Counted from the first letter of the stretch, positions 33,654 through 42,775 are shown. The stretch is DNA of 64,000 nucleotides from an uncultured Lachnospiraceae bacterium (GCA_900539715.1 UQDA01000003.1:100413-164412), one strand, 5' to 3'. Notes: generated by a model not told the origin, from the sequence alone. Made by a program: numbers and translations.

Positions 33654-35072
33654 ATGATAAAGGATAACCAGAAATATTTAAACAGGCTCCATGTAGTCGT
33701 GGACGCGCTGGTCACCGCAGGCTCGTACGTGCTGGCATGGTGGCTGATGTTCGGGAGTCGTTTTGCAGATAAAGGAATAGGCGTACTGGATATGGGGACT
33801 TATTTTACGGCCCTGTATTTTGTTGTGCCCGGTTATCTGATACTGTATTACTGGTGTAAGCTGTATACGCCTAAGCGGGTACAGCGCACTGAAAATGAAA
33901 TATTAAATATCATCAAGGCAAATTTGGTCGGTATCATCCTCGTTCTTGCGGTTTTGAACCTGGCGCAGTCCGTAAATCGGGATCTTCAGCATTTTTCGCG
34001 AGGAATGCTGATCATGTTTGCGGGTCTGAATACGGTGGACGGGATACTGGTGCGGGCGCTGATACGCCGTATCCTGCATCTTTTCCGCAAAAAAGGTTAT
34101 AATCAGAAGCATATTCTGCTGGTGGGATATTCCCGCGCGGCGGAAGCCTATATCGACCGTATCATCGCGAATCCGCAGTGGGGCTATACGGTCCGCGGGA
34201 TTCTGGATGACAATGTGCCGAGGGGCGCGGTCTATAAGGGCGTCAAGGTGATGGGTTCCATCGACAACCTTTTGTATATCCTCCCGGAAAACAAGCTGGA
34301 CGAGATAGCGGTGACGCTTTCCCTTCAGGATTATGACCGGCTGGAGGAGATAGTGAACCTCTGTGAAAAGTCCGGCGTCCATACAAAATTTATACCGGAT
34401 TACAACAGCCTGATACCGGGAAAGCCGTACACGGAGGATCTGGGCGGGCTTCCGGTCATCAATATCAGGTATGTGCCTCTGAGCAATACCGTCAACGCGG
34501 TGATGAAGCGCACGGTGGATATCGTGGGCTCCTTTGTGGGGCTTGTGGTGACATCTCCGCTCCTGCTCGTGGTAGCCATCGCAATACGGGCGACGAGCAA
34601 GGGACCTGTCATCTTTAGTCAGGAGAGGATAGGGCAGCATAACCGTCCTTTTAAAATGTACAAGTTCCGGACGATGTATGTGCAGGATGTGAAGGAAGAG
34701 AAGAAAGGCTGGACGACGAAGGATGACCCGCGCGTGACAAAGGTGGGGAGATTTCTGAGGCGGACGAGCATCGACGAGCTCCCGCAGCTGTTCAACATCC
34801 TGGTAGGCGATATGAGCCTCGTGGGACCGCGCCCCGAGCGGCCTCAGTATGTGGAGAAGTTCAAGGAAGAGATTCCGCGTTATATGGTAAAGCATCAGGT
34901 ACGGCCGGGGCTGACCGGATGGGCGCAGATAAACGGCTACAGAGGGGATACTTCGATCCGCAAGAGGATTGAATACGATATTTATTACATTGAAAACTGG
35001 AGTCTTGAATTTGATATCAAGATAATGTTTCTGACTATCTTTAAAGGCTTCATCAATGAAAACGCGTATTGA
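33654..35072 (+). CDS. Undecaprenyl-phosphate sugar phosphotransferase (WcaJ/CpsE-like)
   Basis: Starts a glycan by moving hexose 1-phosphate from a nucleotide sugar to undecaprenyl phosphate. Four N-terminal helices (about 10-130) are followed by a CoA-binding-like cytoplasmic domain (KHILLVGYSRAAEAYIDRI, RGILDD), and a C-terminal bacterial sugar transferase domain that begins KRTVDIVGSFVGL and carries IFSQERIGQ, MYKFRTM, LRRTSIDELPQLFN and MSLVGPRPE. About 472 residues, standard for the full-length type. The ATG at 33654 has GGGGAAG upstream; the longer frame from 33600 reads through the promoter. Confidence 0.95.
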   Translation: MIKDNQKYLNRLHVVVDALVTAGSYVLAWWLMFGSRFADKGIGVLDMGTYFTALYFVVPGYLILYYWCKLYTPKRVQRTENEILNIIKANLVGIILVLAVLNLAQSVNRDLQHFSRGMLIMFAGLNTVDGILVRALIRRILHLFRKKGYNQKHILLVGYSRAAEAYIDRIIANPQWGYTVRGILDDNVPRGAVYKGVKVMGSIDNLLYILPENKLDEIAVTLSLQDYDRLEEIVNLCEKSGVHTKFIPDYNSLIPGKPYTEDLGGLPVINIRYVPLSNTVNAVMKRTVDIVGSFVGLVVTSPLLLVVAIAIRATSKGPVIFSQERIGQHNRPFKMYKFRTMYVQDVKEEKKGWTTKDDPRVTKVGRFLRRTSIDELPQLFNILVGDMSLVGPRPERPQYVEKFKEEIPRYMVKHQVRPGLTGWAQINGYRGDTSIRKRIEYDIYYIENWSLEFDIKIMFLTIFKGFINENAY

Positions 35073-35097
35073 CGCAGACACGTAAGGAGAGAAAAGG

Positions 35098-36246
35098 ATG
35101 GCGACAAATTCAGGTAACCATAAGAAAAGCACAGGTAAAAATGTTCCTCCGAAGGGAACTGCTCCAAGAACCGGAGGAAAGAAGATGTCCGCGAAACAGC
35201 GGAAGGCGAAAAAGAGAAAACGCATCATCCTCTTTACTGTCGAGATCGTGGCTTTGGTCGTTTTGCTGACAGCTCTTGTGAGTGTTTTGATGATAACGAA
35301 GATGGACAAGGTAAAGATAAATCCGGAGGACATTACGTTCAATTCGGAGGTGGAAGAAAACAAAGAGATGAAGGGGTATAGAAATATCGCCCTCTTTGGC
35401 GTTGATTCCAGAACAGGCAAGCTCGGCAAGGGCAACCGCTCCGATACGATAATGATAGCGTCCATTAATCAGGATACCGGAGATGTAAAGCTTGTTTCCG
35501 TATATCGTGATACGTACTTAAACCTCGGGACGGACGCCTACAACAAGGCGAACGCGGCGTATGCACAGGGCGGACCTGAGCAGGCGATCAATATGCTGAA
35601 CATGAACTTTGACTTAAATATCCAGGAATATGTGACGGTCGGCTTCGATGCACTGATAGAGACGATTGACGCGCTGGGCGGCGTGGAGATAGATGTGCAT
35701 GAGAATGAGATAAAAGACCTGAACAATTATCAGCGCAGTATGTTTTCCGAGGATGAAAACGATCCGCTCAACGAGGATATCGTAAAGGTGACCCAGCCCG
35801 GACTTCAGACGTTAAACGGCCTGCAGGCGACAGCTTACTGCCGTATCCGTTATGTGGGCAATGATTTCGGGCGGGCGGAACGTCAGCGCAAGGTGCTGCT
35901 GGCATGTCTGGACAAGGCGAAACAGGCAAATCCCGCGACGCTCGTGGAGATTTTGAACAAGGTTCTGGAGCATGTGTATACAAACCTCGGCGTGGAGGAG
36001 ATGGCTGACGTGCTGAAGGACGTGGCGAGCTATGAAGTGGTGGCTCAGGACGGCGTTCCTTTTGAAAGTGCACGGACAACAGGGACAGTCGGCAAAAAGG
36101 GTTCCTGTGTTATGCCGGTCGACCTTGCGGAAAATGTAAAAATGCTGCATGAATTTTTATTCGATGTGACAGACTATACTCCTTCCGAACAGGTGAAGCA
36201 GTATAGCCAGAAGATTTCCAGTGATACAGGTGTTTACAAAAAGTGA
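35098..36246 (+). CDS. LCP family (LytR-CpsA-Psr) glycan-to-wall ligase
   Basis: Transfers lipid-linked glycans onto peptidoglycan outside the cell. A basic tail (residues 1-42) and one helix (about 43-66) precede the LCP domain: NIALFGVDSRTG, GNRSDTIMIASIN, LVSVYRDTYL, and, near the end, YCRIRYVGNDFGRAERQR, which supplies the pyrophosphate-contacting arginines. 382 residues with no extra C-terminal module. It follows the initiating sugar transferase by 25 bases and precedes a rhamnosyltransferase by six, indicating that the polymer made here is wall-linked. Confidence 0.95.
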   Translation: MATNSGNHKKSTGKNVPPKGTAPRTGGKKMSAKQRKAKKRKRIILFTVEIVALVVLLTALVSVLMITKMDKVKINPEDITFNSEVEENKEMKGYRNIALFGVDSRTGKLGKGNRSDTIMIASINQDTGDVKLVSVYRDTYLNLGTDAYNKANAAYAQGGPEQAINMLNMNFDLNIQEYVTVGFDALIETIDALGGVEIDVHENEIKDLNNYQRSMFSEDENDPLNEDIVKVTQPGLQTLNGLQATAYCRIRYVGNDFGRAERQRKVLLACLDKAKQANPATLVEILNKVLEHVYTNLGVEEMADVLKDVASYEVVAQDGVPFESARTTGTVGKKGSCVMPVDLAENVKMLHEFLFDVTDYTPSEQVKQYSQKISSDTGVYKK

Positions 36247-36252
36247 TAGCGT

Positions 36253-37218
36253 ATGAAAATTGATGTGATCATTCCCACCTACCACCCGCAAAAGAGATTT
36301 TTGGAGCTGGTGGAGCGGCTGGAAGACCAGACGGAACCGGTAAACCGGATCATAATTGTGAATACGGAAAAGGAGGGCTTCGCAGAGCTTATGGACTGCG
36401 AAGCCTTTTGCCATACCCATCCGAAGGCAGAGCTGTTCCATATTCCAAAGGAGAGCTTCGACCATGGGGGCGCGCGCAATATGGCGGTGCGGCGGTCGGA
36501 CGCTGATTTTTTTGTGTGTATGACGCAGGATGCGCTCCCGGCGGACAGATATCTCATTGAAAATCTCATGAAGACGCTTTTGGGAAGGGACGGCACGGCG
36601 GCGGCATATGCGCGCCAGCTGGCGGAGGACGACTGCAGCCTGATAGAACGGTATACGCGGCAGTTTAACTATCCGGAGCAGGAATTTTACAAATCAAAAG
36701 CGGATATCGGCAGGATGGGAATCAAGACGTACTTTTGCTCCAATGTGTGCGCGGTCTACCGGAGAGAGATTTTTGAAGAGCTTGGGGGCTTCGCATCCCC
36801 GACTATCTTTAACGAGGATATGATACTGGCGGCAAAGGCGGTGCAGTCGGGCTATTCGATCGGCTATGCGGCGAAGGCTCAGGTTGTGCATTCCCACAAT
36901 TATTCAGGATGGGAGCAGCTTACGCGCAATTTTGATCTCGGCGTTTCCCATGCCCAGTATCCGGGAGTGTTTGAGGGCGTTCCGCCGGAAGGGGAAGGTA
37001 TGAAGCTGGTAAAGCAGACCGCGGGGTATCTGTTGAAAAAGGCGCCCTGGTTTTTGCCGAAGCTTGTCTGGCAGAGTGGTATGAAATGGCTCGGCTACAG
37101 GCTGGGTAAACGCTATGAAAGGCTTCCCGGGCGGCTGGTCGTATTTTTGAGTATGCAGAAGGGTTACTGGCGGAAAACCGAAAAAGACGCGGAGTTTTCA
37201 CAAAATAAACACAGGTAG
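36253..37218 (+). CDS. Family 2 glycosyltransferase, rhamnosyltransferase-like
   Basis: A 321-residue GT2: DVIIPTYHPQKRFL, IIIVNTE, HIPKESFDHGGARN (the FDHGGARN element is characteristic of RgpB/WbbL-type rhamnosyltransferases), MTQDALPA in the metal-binding position, and FNEDMILAAKAVQSGY. Short basic C-terminus. Its likely donor, dTDP-rhamnose, is made by the rml genes of this locus. Starts six bases after the LCP gene, last gene of that operon before a 110-base gap. Confidence 0.9.
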   Translation: MKIDVIIPTYHPQKRFLELVERLEDQTEPVNRIIIVNTEKEGFAELMDCEAFCHTHPKAELFHIPKESFDHGGARNMAVRRSDADFFVCMTQDALPADRYLIENLMKTLLGRDGTAAAYARQLAEDDCSLIERYTRQFNYPEQEFYKSKADIGRMGIKTYFCSNVCAVYRREIFEELGGFASPTIFNEDMILAAKAVQSGYSIGYAAKAQVVHSHNYSGWEQLTRNFDLGVSHAQYPGVFEGVPPEGEGMKLVKQTAGYLLKKAPWFLPKLVWQSGMKWLGYRLGKRYERLPGRLVVFLSMQKGYWRKTEKDAEFSQNKHR

Positions 37219-37329
37219 CCATTATACTGTATATTATAAAATACAGGCTTTATATGCAGGTATTACAGGAAAATATCCGTAGTGGACAAGAGTACGGCAT
37301 CAAAAACAAAGAGAGAAGAGGTTGGCGCG

Positions 37330-38853
37330 ATGGGTGACGAATACAATCCGAATCCTCAGGGAGAAGAACCCAGAGAGGATGCGGGAGCGGAAAGAGACGC
37401 TTCCCGGTATCAGTATCACGGTTACTATCAGGAACAGGGAGACAGGGAAAACGGTTACAGCGGCTGGAAAAATACGGCGGATGAACCAAAGCCGGAAAAG
37501 CGCAGGAAGCATTCGGCGGGGAAGATTATCGCAGTATGTGCGCTGGCAGTCATCTTTATCTGCTGCTGTATCGGCATCAGTTTTCTGGCGGTGAACATAC
37601 AGGAGCCGGATATGACTACCGAATCGGGGGCACCGGCTTTCGGACAGCCGGACGGCAGTGCGCAGCTGCCGGAAGAAGACTGGAAAGAGCCGGAAAACGG
37701 CGACGCTCCGACAGGGACACCGGTTCCGAAAAAGGACGGCGAGATCGCTTCTGCGGGAACAGTGGAGCAGGGCGTGCAAACGGTGGTGACCGATGTGACG
37801 GCAGTTGTGGAAGCTGTCATGCCCGCATGTGTGTCTATCACGAATAATTTCGTGGAAGAGGTGCAGGATTTCTGGGGGCAGACCTATTCTCAGAATGAAA
37901 CAGCGAGCGGTTCGGGCATCATCATCGGAGAAAATGACACGGAGCTTTTGATCGTGACGAACAATCATGTGGTGGATGGCTCGGAGGAGCTTTATGTGCA
38001 GTTTATCGACGGCTCCAGCGTAGAGGCACAGGTAAAGGGAACCGATTCGGCTGTGGATCTTGCGGTGATAGCGGTAAAGCTTTCCGGTATCGAGCCGGAT
38101 ACGAAGGCTGCCATATGTGTGGCGCAGATGGGAGATTCCGATAATCTGCAGATAGGGGAGCCGGCGATCGCGATAGGCAATGCGCTCGGATACGGACAGT
38201 CCGTGACGACAGGGGTCATCAGTGCATTGAACAGAAGTCTGGAAGTGAGCGAGACGGGAGCAAGCAATGCGCTGATACAGACGGATGCGGCGATAAACCC
38301 GGGAAATTCGGGCGGAGCCCTGCTGAATATCCGGGGCGAAGTAGTAGGGATAAATTCCAACAAAATAGGCGGAGCGGCGGTAGAAGGTATGGGCTATGCG
38401 ATACCGATATCCACTGCAAAACCGATCATCAGTGAGCTGATGCTGCGGGAGACAAAGGATAAGGTAAATGAGGAGGAGCGGGGATACCTCGGCATTTCCT
38501 GCATCAATGTGACCAGCGACCTGTCGGCAAACTTCAATATGCCGGAAGGGATTTTCGTGGCGGAGGTCTACGAAGGGACCGGGGCGGAGAGAGCAGGCCT
38601 TGTGCGCGGCGATATTATTACGGAGTTTGACGGCATTACTGTAAAAAATCAAAATGAGCTGACTGCCCGGATGGAATATTACAAGGTCGGGGAGACGGTG
38701 GAGATAACGATCATGCAGGGAAGCCCGAACGGCTACCAGCCCAAAAAGGTGACTGTCACTTTATCCTCTTACGATGAGTTAGAGGAGGCGAGCCGGAAAA
38801 AGCAGCTGGAGGAACAGAAAAATTCCCGGCAGAACAACCGTTTCTGGCCGTAA
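37330..38853 (+). CDS. HtrA/DegP-like membrane-anchored serine protease with PDZ domain
   Basis: Envelope quality-control protease. An acidic cytoplasmic tail (about residues 1-75) leads to one helix (about 78-102), a Pro/Gly-rich linker, a trypsin-like domain with TNNHVVDG (His), SAVDLAVIAV (Asp) and NPGNSGGALL (nucleophile Ser), and a single PDZ domain (about 390-480; GIFVAEVYEGTGAERAG). One PDZ and an N-terminal anchor are the usual Firmicute layout. I take the ATG at 37330, nine bases after AAGAGG; a GTG at 37282 is an in-frame alternative that adds 16 residues. Heads a cluster with ClpX, a subtilase and an LspA-like gene. Confidence 0.93.
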   Translation: MGDEYNPNPQGEEPREDAGAERDASRYQYHGYYQEQGDRENGYSGWKNTADEPKPEKRRKHSAGKIIAVCALAVIFICCCIGISFLAVNIQEPDMTTESGAPAFGQPDGSAQLPEEDWKEPENGDAPTGTPVPKKDGEIASAGTVEQGVQTVVTDVTAVVEAVMPACVSITNNFVEEVQDFWGQTYSQNETASGSGIIIGENDTELLIVTNNHVVDGSEELYVQFIDGSSVEAQVKGTDSAVDLAVIAVKLSGIEPDTKAAICVAQMGDSDNLQIGEPAIAIGNALGYGQSVTTGVISALNRSLEVSETGASNALIQTDAAINPGNSGGALLNIRGEVVGINSNKIGGAAVEGMGYAIPISTAKPIISELMLRETKDKVNEEERGYLGISCINVTSDLSANFNMPEGIFVAEVYEGTGAERAGLVRGDIITEFDGITVKNQNELTARMEYYKVGETVEITIMQGSPNGYQPKKVTVTLSSYDELEEASRKKQLEEQKNSRQNNRFWP

Positions 38854-38897
38854 GAGAGCGGACGGATGTGAAAACAGGACAAGGAGGATAGAAGGTT

Positions 38898-40490
38898 ATG
38901 GATGAAAAAGACTTACAGGGTACGAATGGTCCGGAAGGCTCCGACGATAAAAATAAAAAGGAATATGAGGACGTCTGCTTTATCTGCCGCCGTCCGGAGA
39001 GCAAGGCGGGAAAGATGTTCCACCTGCCGAACAATATATGCGTATGCGACGACTGCATGCACAAGACGATGGATGCGGTGAGCCAGTTTGACTATCAGGG
39101 GATGCTGAACAATCCGGCGATGCTTAATATGCTCAACCAGCAGTTCGATAAAAATGTTCAGATGCCCCATGTTTCAGGCGAAGCAGATGGGGAGGAAGGA
39201 CAGGAGGATAAGGACGGCAGTTGTGACAGCCAGCAAGGGTTTCCGAAGATAAGTTTTATCAATCTGGGGGATTTTATGGGAGCAGACGGTATTCCCAAAA
39301 AACAGAAGCTCAAGAAAAAGAGCGGGGAAAAGAAGCCCCCTCTGGATTTAAAGTCCATTCCCGCACCGCATAAGATAAAAGAAAAGCTGGACCAGTATGT
39401 TATCGGACAGGAATATGCAAAGAAAGTCATCTCCGTGGCAGTCTATAATCATTATAAGCGCGTTGCAACGGGGACAATGGACGAGATAGAGATTGAAAAA
39501 TCCAATATCCTCATGATCGGGCCGACAGGAAGCGGAAAGACGTATCTGGTGAAGACGCTGGCACGGCTCTTGGATGTGCCGCTGGCTATCGCGGACGCAA
39601 CCTCATTGACGGAAGCCGGATACATCGGCGATGACATCGAGAGCGTGGTAAGCAAGCTTCTGGCGGCTGCCGATAACGATGTGGAGAGGGCGGAACAGGG
39701 CATCATCTTTATCGATGAGATAGACAAGATAGCCCGCAAGCACAATACAACGTCCCGCGACGTATCGGGCGAATCGGTACAGCAGGGAATGCTGAAGCTT
39801 CTGGAGGGCGCACAGGTGGAAGTGCCTGTGGGTGCCAACAGTAAAAATGCGATGGTTCCGCTGGCAACGGTAAATACCCAAAATATCCTGTTTATCTGCG
39901 GCGGCGCATTTCCGGATCTGGAAGAAATCATCAAGCAGCGTTTGCGTAAAAAGACATCGATTGGTTTTGATGCGGAATTAAAAGACCGATGGGACAAGGA
40001 AAAGGATATTTTATCAAAGGTATCGGTTGAGGATTTGCGTGCCTTTGGTATGATACCTGAATTTTTGGGACGTTTGCCTGTAATATGTACGTTGGAAGGT
40101 CTGAGGAGTGATATGCTTGTCAGAATATTGAAGGAGCCTAAGAATGCGATATTGAAGCAATATCAGAAGCTTCTTGAGCTGGATGAGGTAAAGCTGGAGT
40201 TTACGGACGATGCGCTGGAAGCTATCGCGGAAAAGGCGACCCAAAAGGATACGGGCGCCCGTGCGCTGCGTTCTATCATTGAAGAATTTATGTTGGATAT
40301 CATGTATGAGATACCCAAGGATGATAATATCGGGCGGGTAACCATTACCGGAGATTATATCCGGGGAACGGGCGGACCGCTGATTGACATTCGTCAAAAC
40401 GGGCATACGCTGGAGGAGATAGACCAGCTCAACAAAGTGTCAGACGCCGGACAGATAGAGGAGAAAACAACGGAAGCGCAGTCTGAATAG
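38898..40490 (+). CDS. ClpX-like AAA+ unfoldase, atypical paralogue
   Basis: A C4 zinc-binding domain (CFIC and CDDC pairs at about 27-30 and 50-53) is joined to an AAA+ core by a linker of about 100 residues, longer than in ordinary ClpX, giving 530 aa instead of roughly 420. Walker A GPTGSGKT (208-215), pore loop GYIG (about 241-244, usually GYVG), Walker B FIDEID, and the ClpP-docking tripeptide IGF (about 355-357) are present. The RKH substrate loop is replaced by NSKN (about 314-317). No clpP is adjacent. It may be a second ClpX with altered substrates, or the sole copy; the window cannot tell. Confidence 0.88.
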   Translation: MDEKDLQGTNGPEGSDDKNKKEYEDVCFICRRPESKAGKMFHLPNNICVCDDCMHKTMDAVSQFDYQGMLNNPAMLNMLNQQFDKNVQMPHVSGEADGEEGQEDKDGSCDSQQGFPKISFINLGDFMGADGIPKKQKLKKKSGEKKPPLDLKSIPAPHKIKEKLDQYVIGQEYAKKVISVAVYNHYKRVATGTMDEIEIEKSNILMIGPTGSGKTYLVKTLARLLDVPLAIADATSLTEAGYIGDDIESVVSKLLAAADNDVERAEQGIIFIDEIDKIARKHNTTSRDVSGESVQQGMLKLLEGAQVEVPVGANSKNAMVPLATVNTQNILFICGGAFPDLEEIIKQRLRKKTSIGFDAELKDRWDKEKDILSKVSVEDLRAFGMIPEFLGRLPVICTLEGLRSDMLVRILKEPKNAILKQYQKLLELDEVKLEFTDDALEAIAEKATQKDTGARALRSIIEEFMLDIMYEIPKDDNIGRVTITGDYIRGTGGPLIDIRQNGHTLEEIDQLNKVSDAGQIEEKTTEAQSE

Positions 40491-40602
40491 TACATGACGG
40501 AAAAAAATCTATATATGCATAAATTCCTGCATTCCATCATAAGCTTTGAGCAAATGTGCAGGGAGCGCAGTTTTAAAAGGCGCATCATCCCGAAGGAGTG
40601 GA

Positions 40603-42312
40603 ATGGACTGCAGGGATATGATTGTTTCCGAAGATTATATGGGGATTCTTCTGGATTATCTTCCGGGAGAACAGGAGCGCAGCGGCGACTGGTATTGTTA
40701 CAAGCAGATAGACGGCGCATTGGGCGTTTATTATATGGAGATTGCGAGGGCGATGCCGCTTTCACCGGCAAATTATCTGTACCGGTATATTCCGCAGCTG
40801 TACGGTCTGGGAGGATTTCCTGCGATGGGGAGCAGGGAGTTTGACGCAGGACCGCTGGAAGTTTCCGGGATATTGGCGCAGCAGCAGCCTCCGTTGGAGC
40901 TGACCGGCCGCAGCGTGGTCATGGCATTTCTGGACACCGGGATTTCATATGAAAACCCGGTGTTTCGCTTTTCAGACGGCAGCAGCCGGATACTGGCGAT
41001 ATGGGATCAGACCGACCAGAGCGGAACGGCGCCGGAAGGTATCGGATATGGTTCGGAATACACCCGCAAAAAAATAAACGAGGCGTTGTTTTCAGAAGAT
41101 CCTTTTTCAGTCGTGCCGGAGCGGGATGAGAACGGGCACGGAACGGCGATGGCGAGCGTTGCGGCGGGGAGCCGTCTGCAGGAAGGAACGGCGTTTACCG
41201 GCGCGGCGCCGGATGCAGACATCGTAGTCGTAAAGCTCCGTCCGGCAAAGCGGTATCTGCGGGAGTTTTATCAGGTTGCGGAGGAGGTTCCCGCTTACAG
41301 TGCGGACGATATCATGTTTGCTGTGAAATATGTGCAGCAGTTTGCAGTCCCTCTGTACCGCCCTCTGGTCATCTGTCTCGGGACAGGAACGTCGCTCGGA
41401 AGCCATACGGGAGGCTCGCTTTTGTCGGAATACCTGCAGAGCATTGCGGCGCGCATATCCCATGCGGTTGTGATCGGCGGCGGGAACGAAGGAAATACGG
41501 CGGGGCATTTCCGGGCGGCGCTGAAAGAGGAGGAGACGAAGGCAGAGATACGGGTAGGGGAAAATGTGCGGGGCTTTACGGCGGAGCTTTGGGGCACGCT
41601 TCCTGCTGTATTCCGCATCAGTGTGCGCTCGCCGGGAGGCGAGCTGATACCGGAGACGGATTTCAGGCTCGGTGCGTCCGTGGATTATACGTTTGTATAT
41701 GAAAAGACGAGGGTACGCATCGATTACATGATGAATGAGACAAATACGGGAAATGAGCTTATCCTGCTGCGATTTACCCTGCCTTCCCCGGGGGTGTGGA
41801 CGATCAGCGTCAGGGGGCTTCGTTCTCTGTCGGGGAGCATATTCGATCTGTGGCTTTTGCCGAAGCAGTTTCTGGATGGAGAGGTGTCGTTTCTTGCCCC
41901 GGATCCGGACGTCACGCTTACGATGCCGTCCTATGCGGAGGATGCGGTGACGGTCACCTCGTATAACAGCGGGAACGGAAGCTTTTTTTACAGATCTGGC
42001 AGAGGATTTTCGAGAATGGGGAAGATAAAACCGGATCTGGCAGCTCCCGGAGTGGGCGTGAGCACGGTGAACGGGCCGTACAGCGGCGGTTCCATGGCGG
42101 CTGCGCTGACTGCCGGGGCGGTCGCGCAGATGTTTCAGTGGTGCGTTTATGAAAATAATTACAGGCGGATTTCGGGGCGCGGTATCAGGAGCTTTTTGAA
42201 CCGGGGGGCGCAGAGGCAGGAGCAGGGAGAATATCCCAGCCGGCTGTGGGGCTACGGACGGTTGGACATGAGGAGGACTTTCGATGAAATTGCAGGAAAC
42301 TATACGGAATAA
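40603..42312 (+). CDS. S8 family (subtilisin-like) serine peptidase
   Basis: All catalytic positions are visible: AFLDTGIS (about Asp111), DENGHGTAMASVAAG (His179), IGGGNEGN (oxyanion Asn295) and YSGGSMAAA (Ser497, with Gly where most have Thr before it). About 150 residues between Asn and Ser form a beta-rich insertion, as in clostridial Csp-type subtilases. There is no signal peptide or membrane helix, so it may be cytoplasmic or leave by another route. The ATG at 40603 follows AAGGAG by four bases; the longer frame to 40546 has none. Overlaps the LspA-like gene by 29 bases. Confidence 0.9.
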   Translation: MDCRDMIVSEDYMGILLDYLPGEQERSGDWYCYKQIDGALGVYYMEIARAMPLSPANYLYRYIPQLYGLGGFPAMGSREFDAGPLEVSGILAQQQPPLELTGRSVVMAFLDTGISYENPVFRFSDGSSRILAIWDQTDQSGTAPEGIGYGSEYTRKKINEALFSEDPFSVVPERDENGHGTAMASVAAGSRLQEGTAFTGAAPDADIVVVKLRPAKRYLREFYQVAEEVPAYSADDIMFAVKYVQQFAVPLYRPLVICLGTGTSLGSHTGGSLLSEYLQSIAARISHAVVIGGGNEGNTAGHFRAALKEEETKAEIRVGENVRGFTAELWGTLPAVFRISVRSPGGELIPETDFRLGASVDYTFVYEKTRVRIDYMMNETNTGNELILLRFTLPSPGVWTISVRGLRSLSGSIFDLWLLPKQFLDGEVSFLAPDPDVTLTMPSYAEDAVTVTSYNSGNGSFFYRSGRGFSRMGKIKPDLAAPGVGVSTVNGPYSGGSMAAALTAGAVAQMFQWCVYENNYRRISGRGIRSFLNRGAQRQEQGEYPSRLWGYGRLDMRRTFDEIAGNYTE

Positions 42313-42757
42313 CCATAAGTTTGCAGGAATCGCTGCAGGAATCTTCCTTCTGGATGAGGGCATGAAAAATCATGTGGAGGATTCGGAAGCATTTGATGCG
42401 CCGAAACCTGTTCTGGGCGGGAAGGTCATGCTTTCCCGCTATCATAACAGAGGGGCCTTTTTGAATGCGGGTGAAAAAAAGAGCGCCCTTGTGCGCGGTA
42501 TGTCCGTTGCGCTGACGGCAGCTGTGCTCCTGCTGTTTATCATTTCTCTGGGGCAGAAAGGGAACGGGCTTTTGAAGACGGGGCTGGCGTTTTTGCTGGG
42601 CGGCGCATTTTCCAATACATACGACCGGCTTTCCCGGAAATATGTGGTGGATTATATGAGCCTGCGGACCGGAGTGCAGGCGGTGGACCGGGTCGTGTTC
42701 AATTTTGCGGATATGTGTATTCTGATAGGGGCGCTTATCCTGCTATTTACATATTGA
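42284..42757 (+). CDS. LspA-like protein (signal peptidase II family, divergent)
   Basis: Signal peptidase II removes signal peptides from lipoproteins. Support: NRGAFLN in the position of the family NxGAaF motif, FLLGGAFSNTYDRLSRKYVVDYM with catalytic Asp candidate 123, and VVFNFADMCI with Asp143; three or four hydrophobic helices fit. The N-terminus is unusual, with LLDEGMKNHVED in place of the typical D-x-x-x-K start of the first loop. At 157 residues the size is normal. AGGAGG precedes the ATG, which lies inside the end of the subtilase gene. It could be the main enzyme or a specialised homologue for this cluster. Confidence 0.75.
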   Translation: MKLQETIRNNHKFAGIAAGIFLLDEGMKNHVEDSEAFDAPKPVLGGKVMLSRYHNRGAFLNAGEKKSALVRGMSVALTAAVLLLFIISLGQKGNGLLKTGLAFLLGGAFSNTYDRLSRKYVVDYMSLRTGVQAVDRVVFNFADMCILIGALILLFTY

Positions 42758-42775
42758 ATAAGTTTGTGGTATGAT
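42746..42775 (+). promoter_or_regulatory. Candidate promoter for metNIQ
   Basis: TTTACA at 42746-42751 and TATGAT at 42770-42775 are 18 bases apart, overlapping the end of the LspA-like gene. The leader of about 75 bases is too short for an S-box, and I see no SAM-riboswitch or T-box features in it. Confidence 0.45.

Noticed and set aside
33903..35465. 520-codon open frame on the minus strand across the sugar transferase and LCP genes
   Set aside because: Lies antisense to two clearly conserved genes, has no ribosome site or recognisable motif, and such frames are common opposite biased codons.
37300..38652. 450-codon minus-strand frame opposite the HtrA gene
   Set aside because: Antisense shadow: His/Arg/Cys-rich with no domain, while the plus strand has a full protease triad.
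41107..42363. 418-codon minus-strand frame opposite the subtilase gene
   Set aside because: Arg/Pro-rich shadow of a gene with all catalytic motifs on the plus strand.
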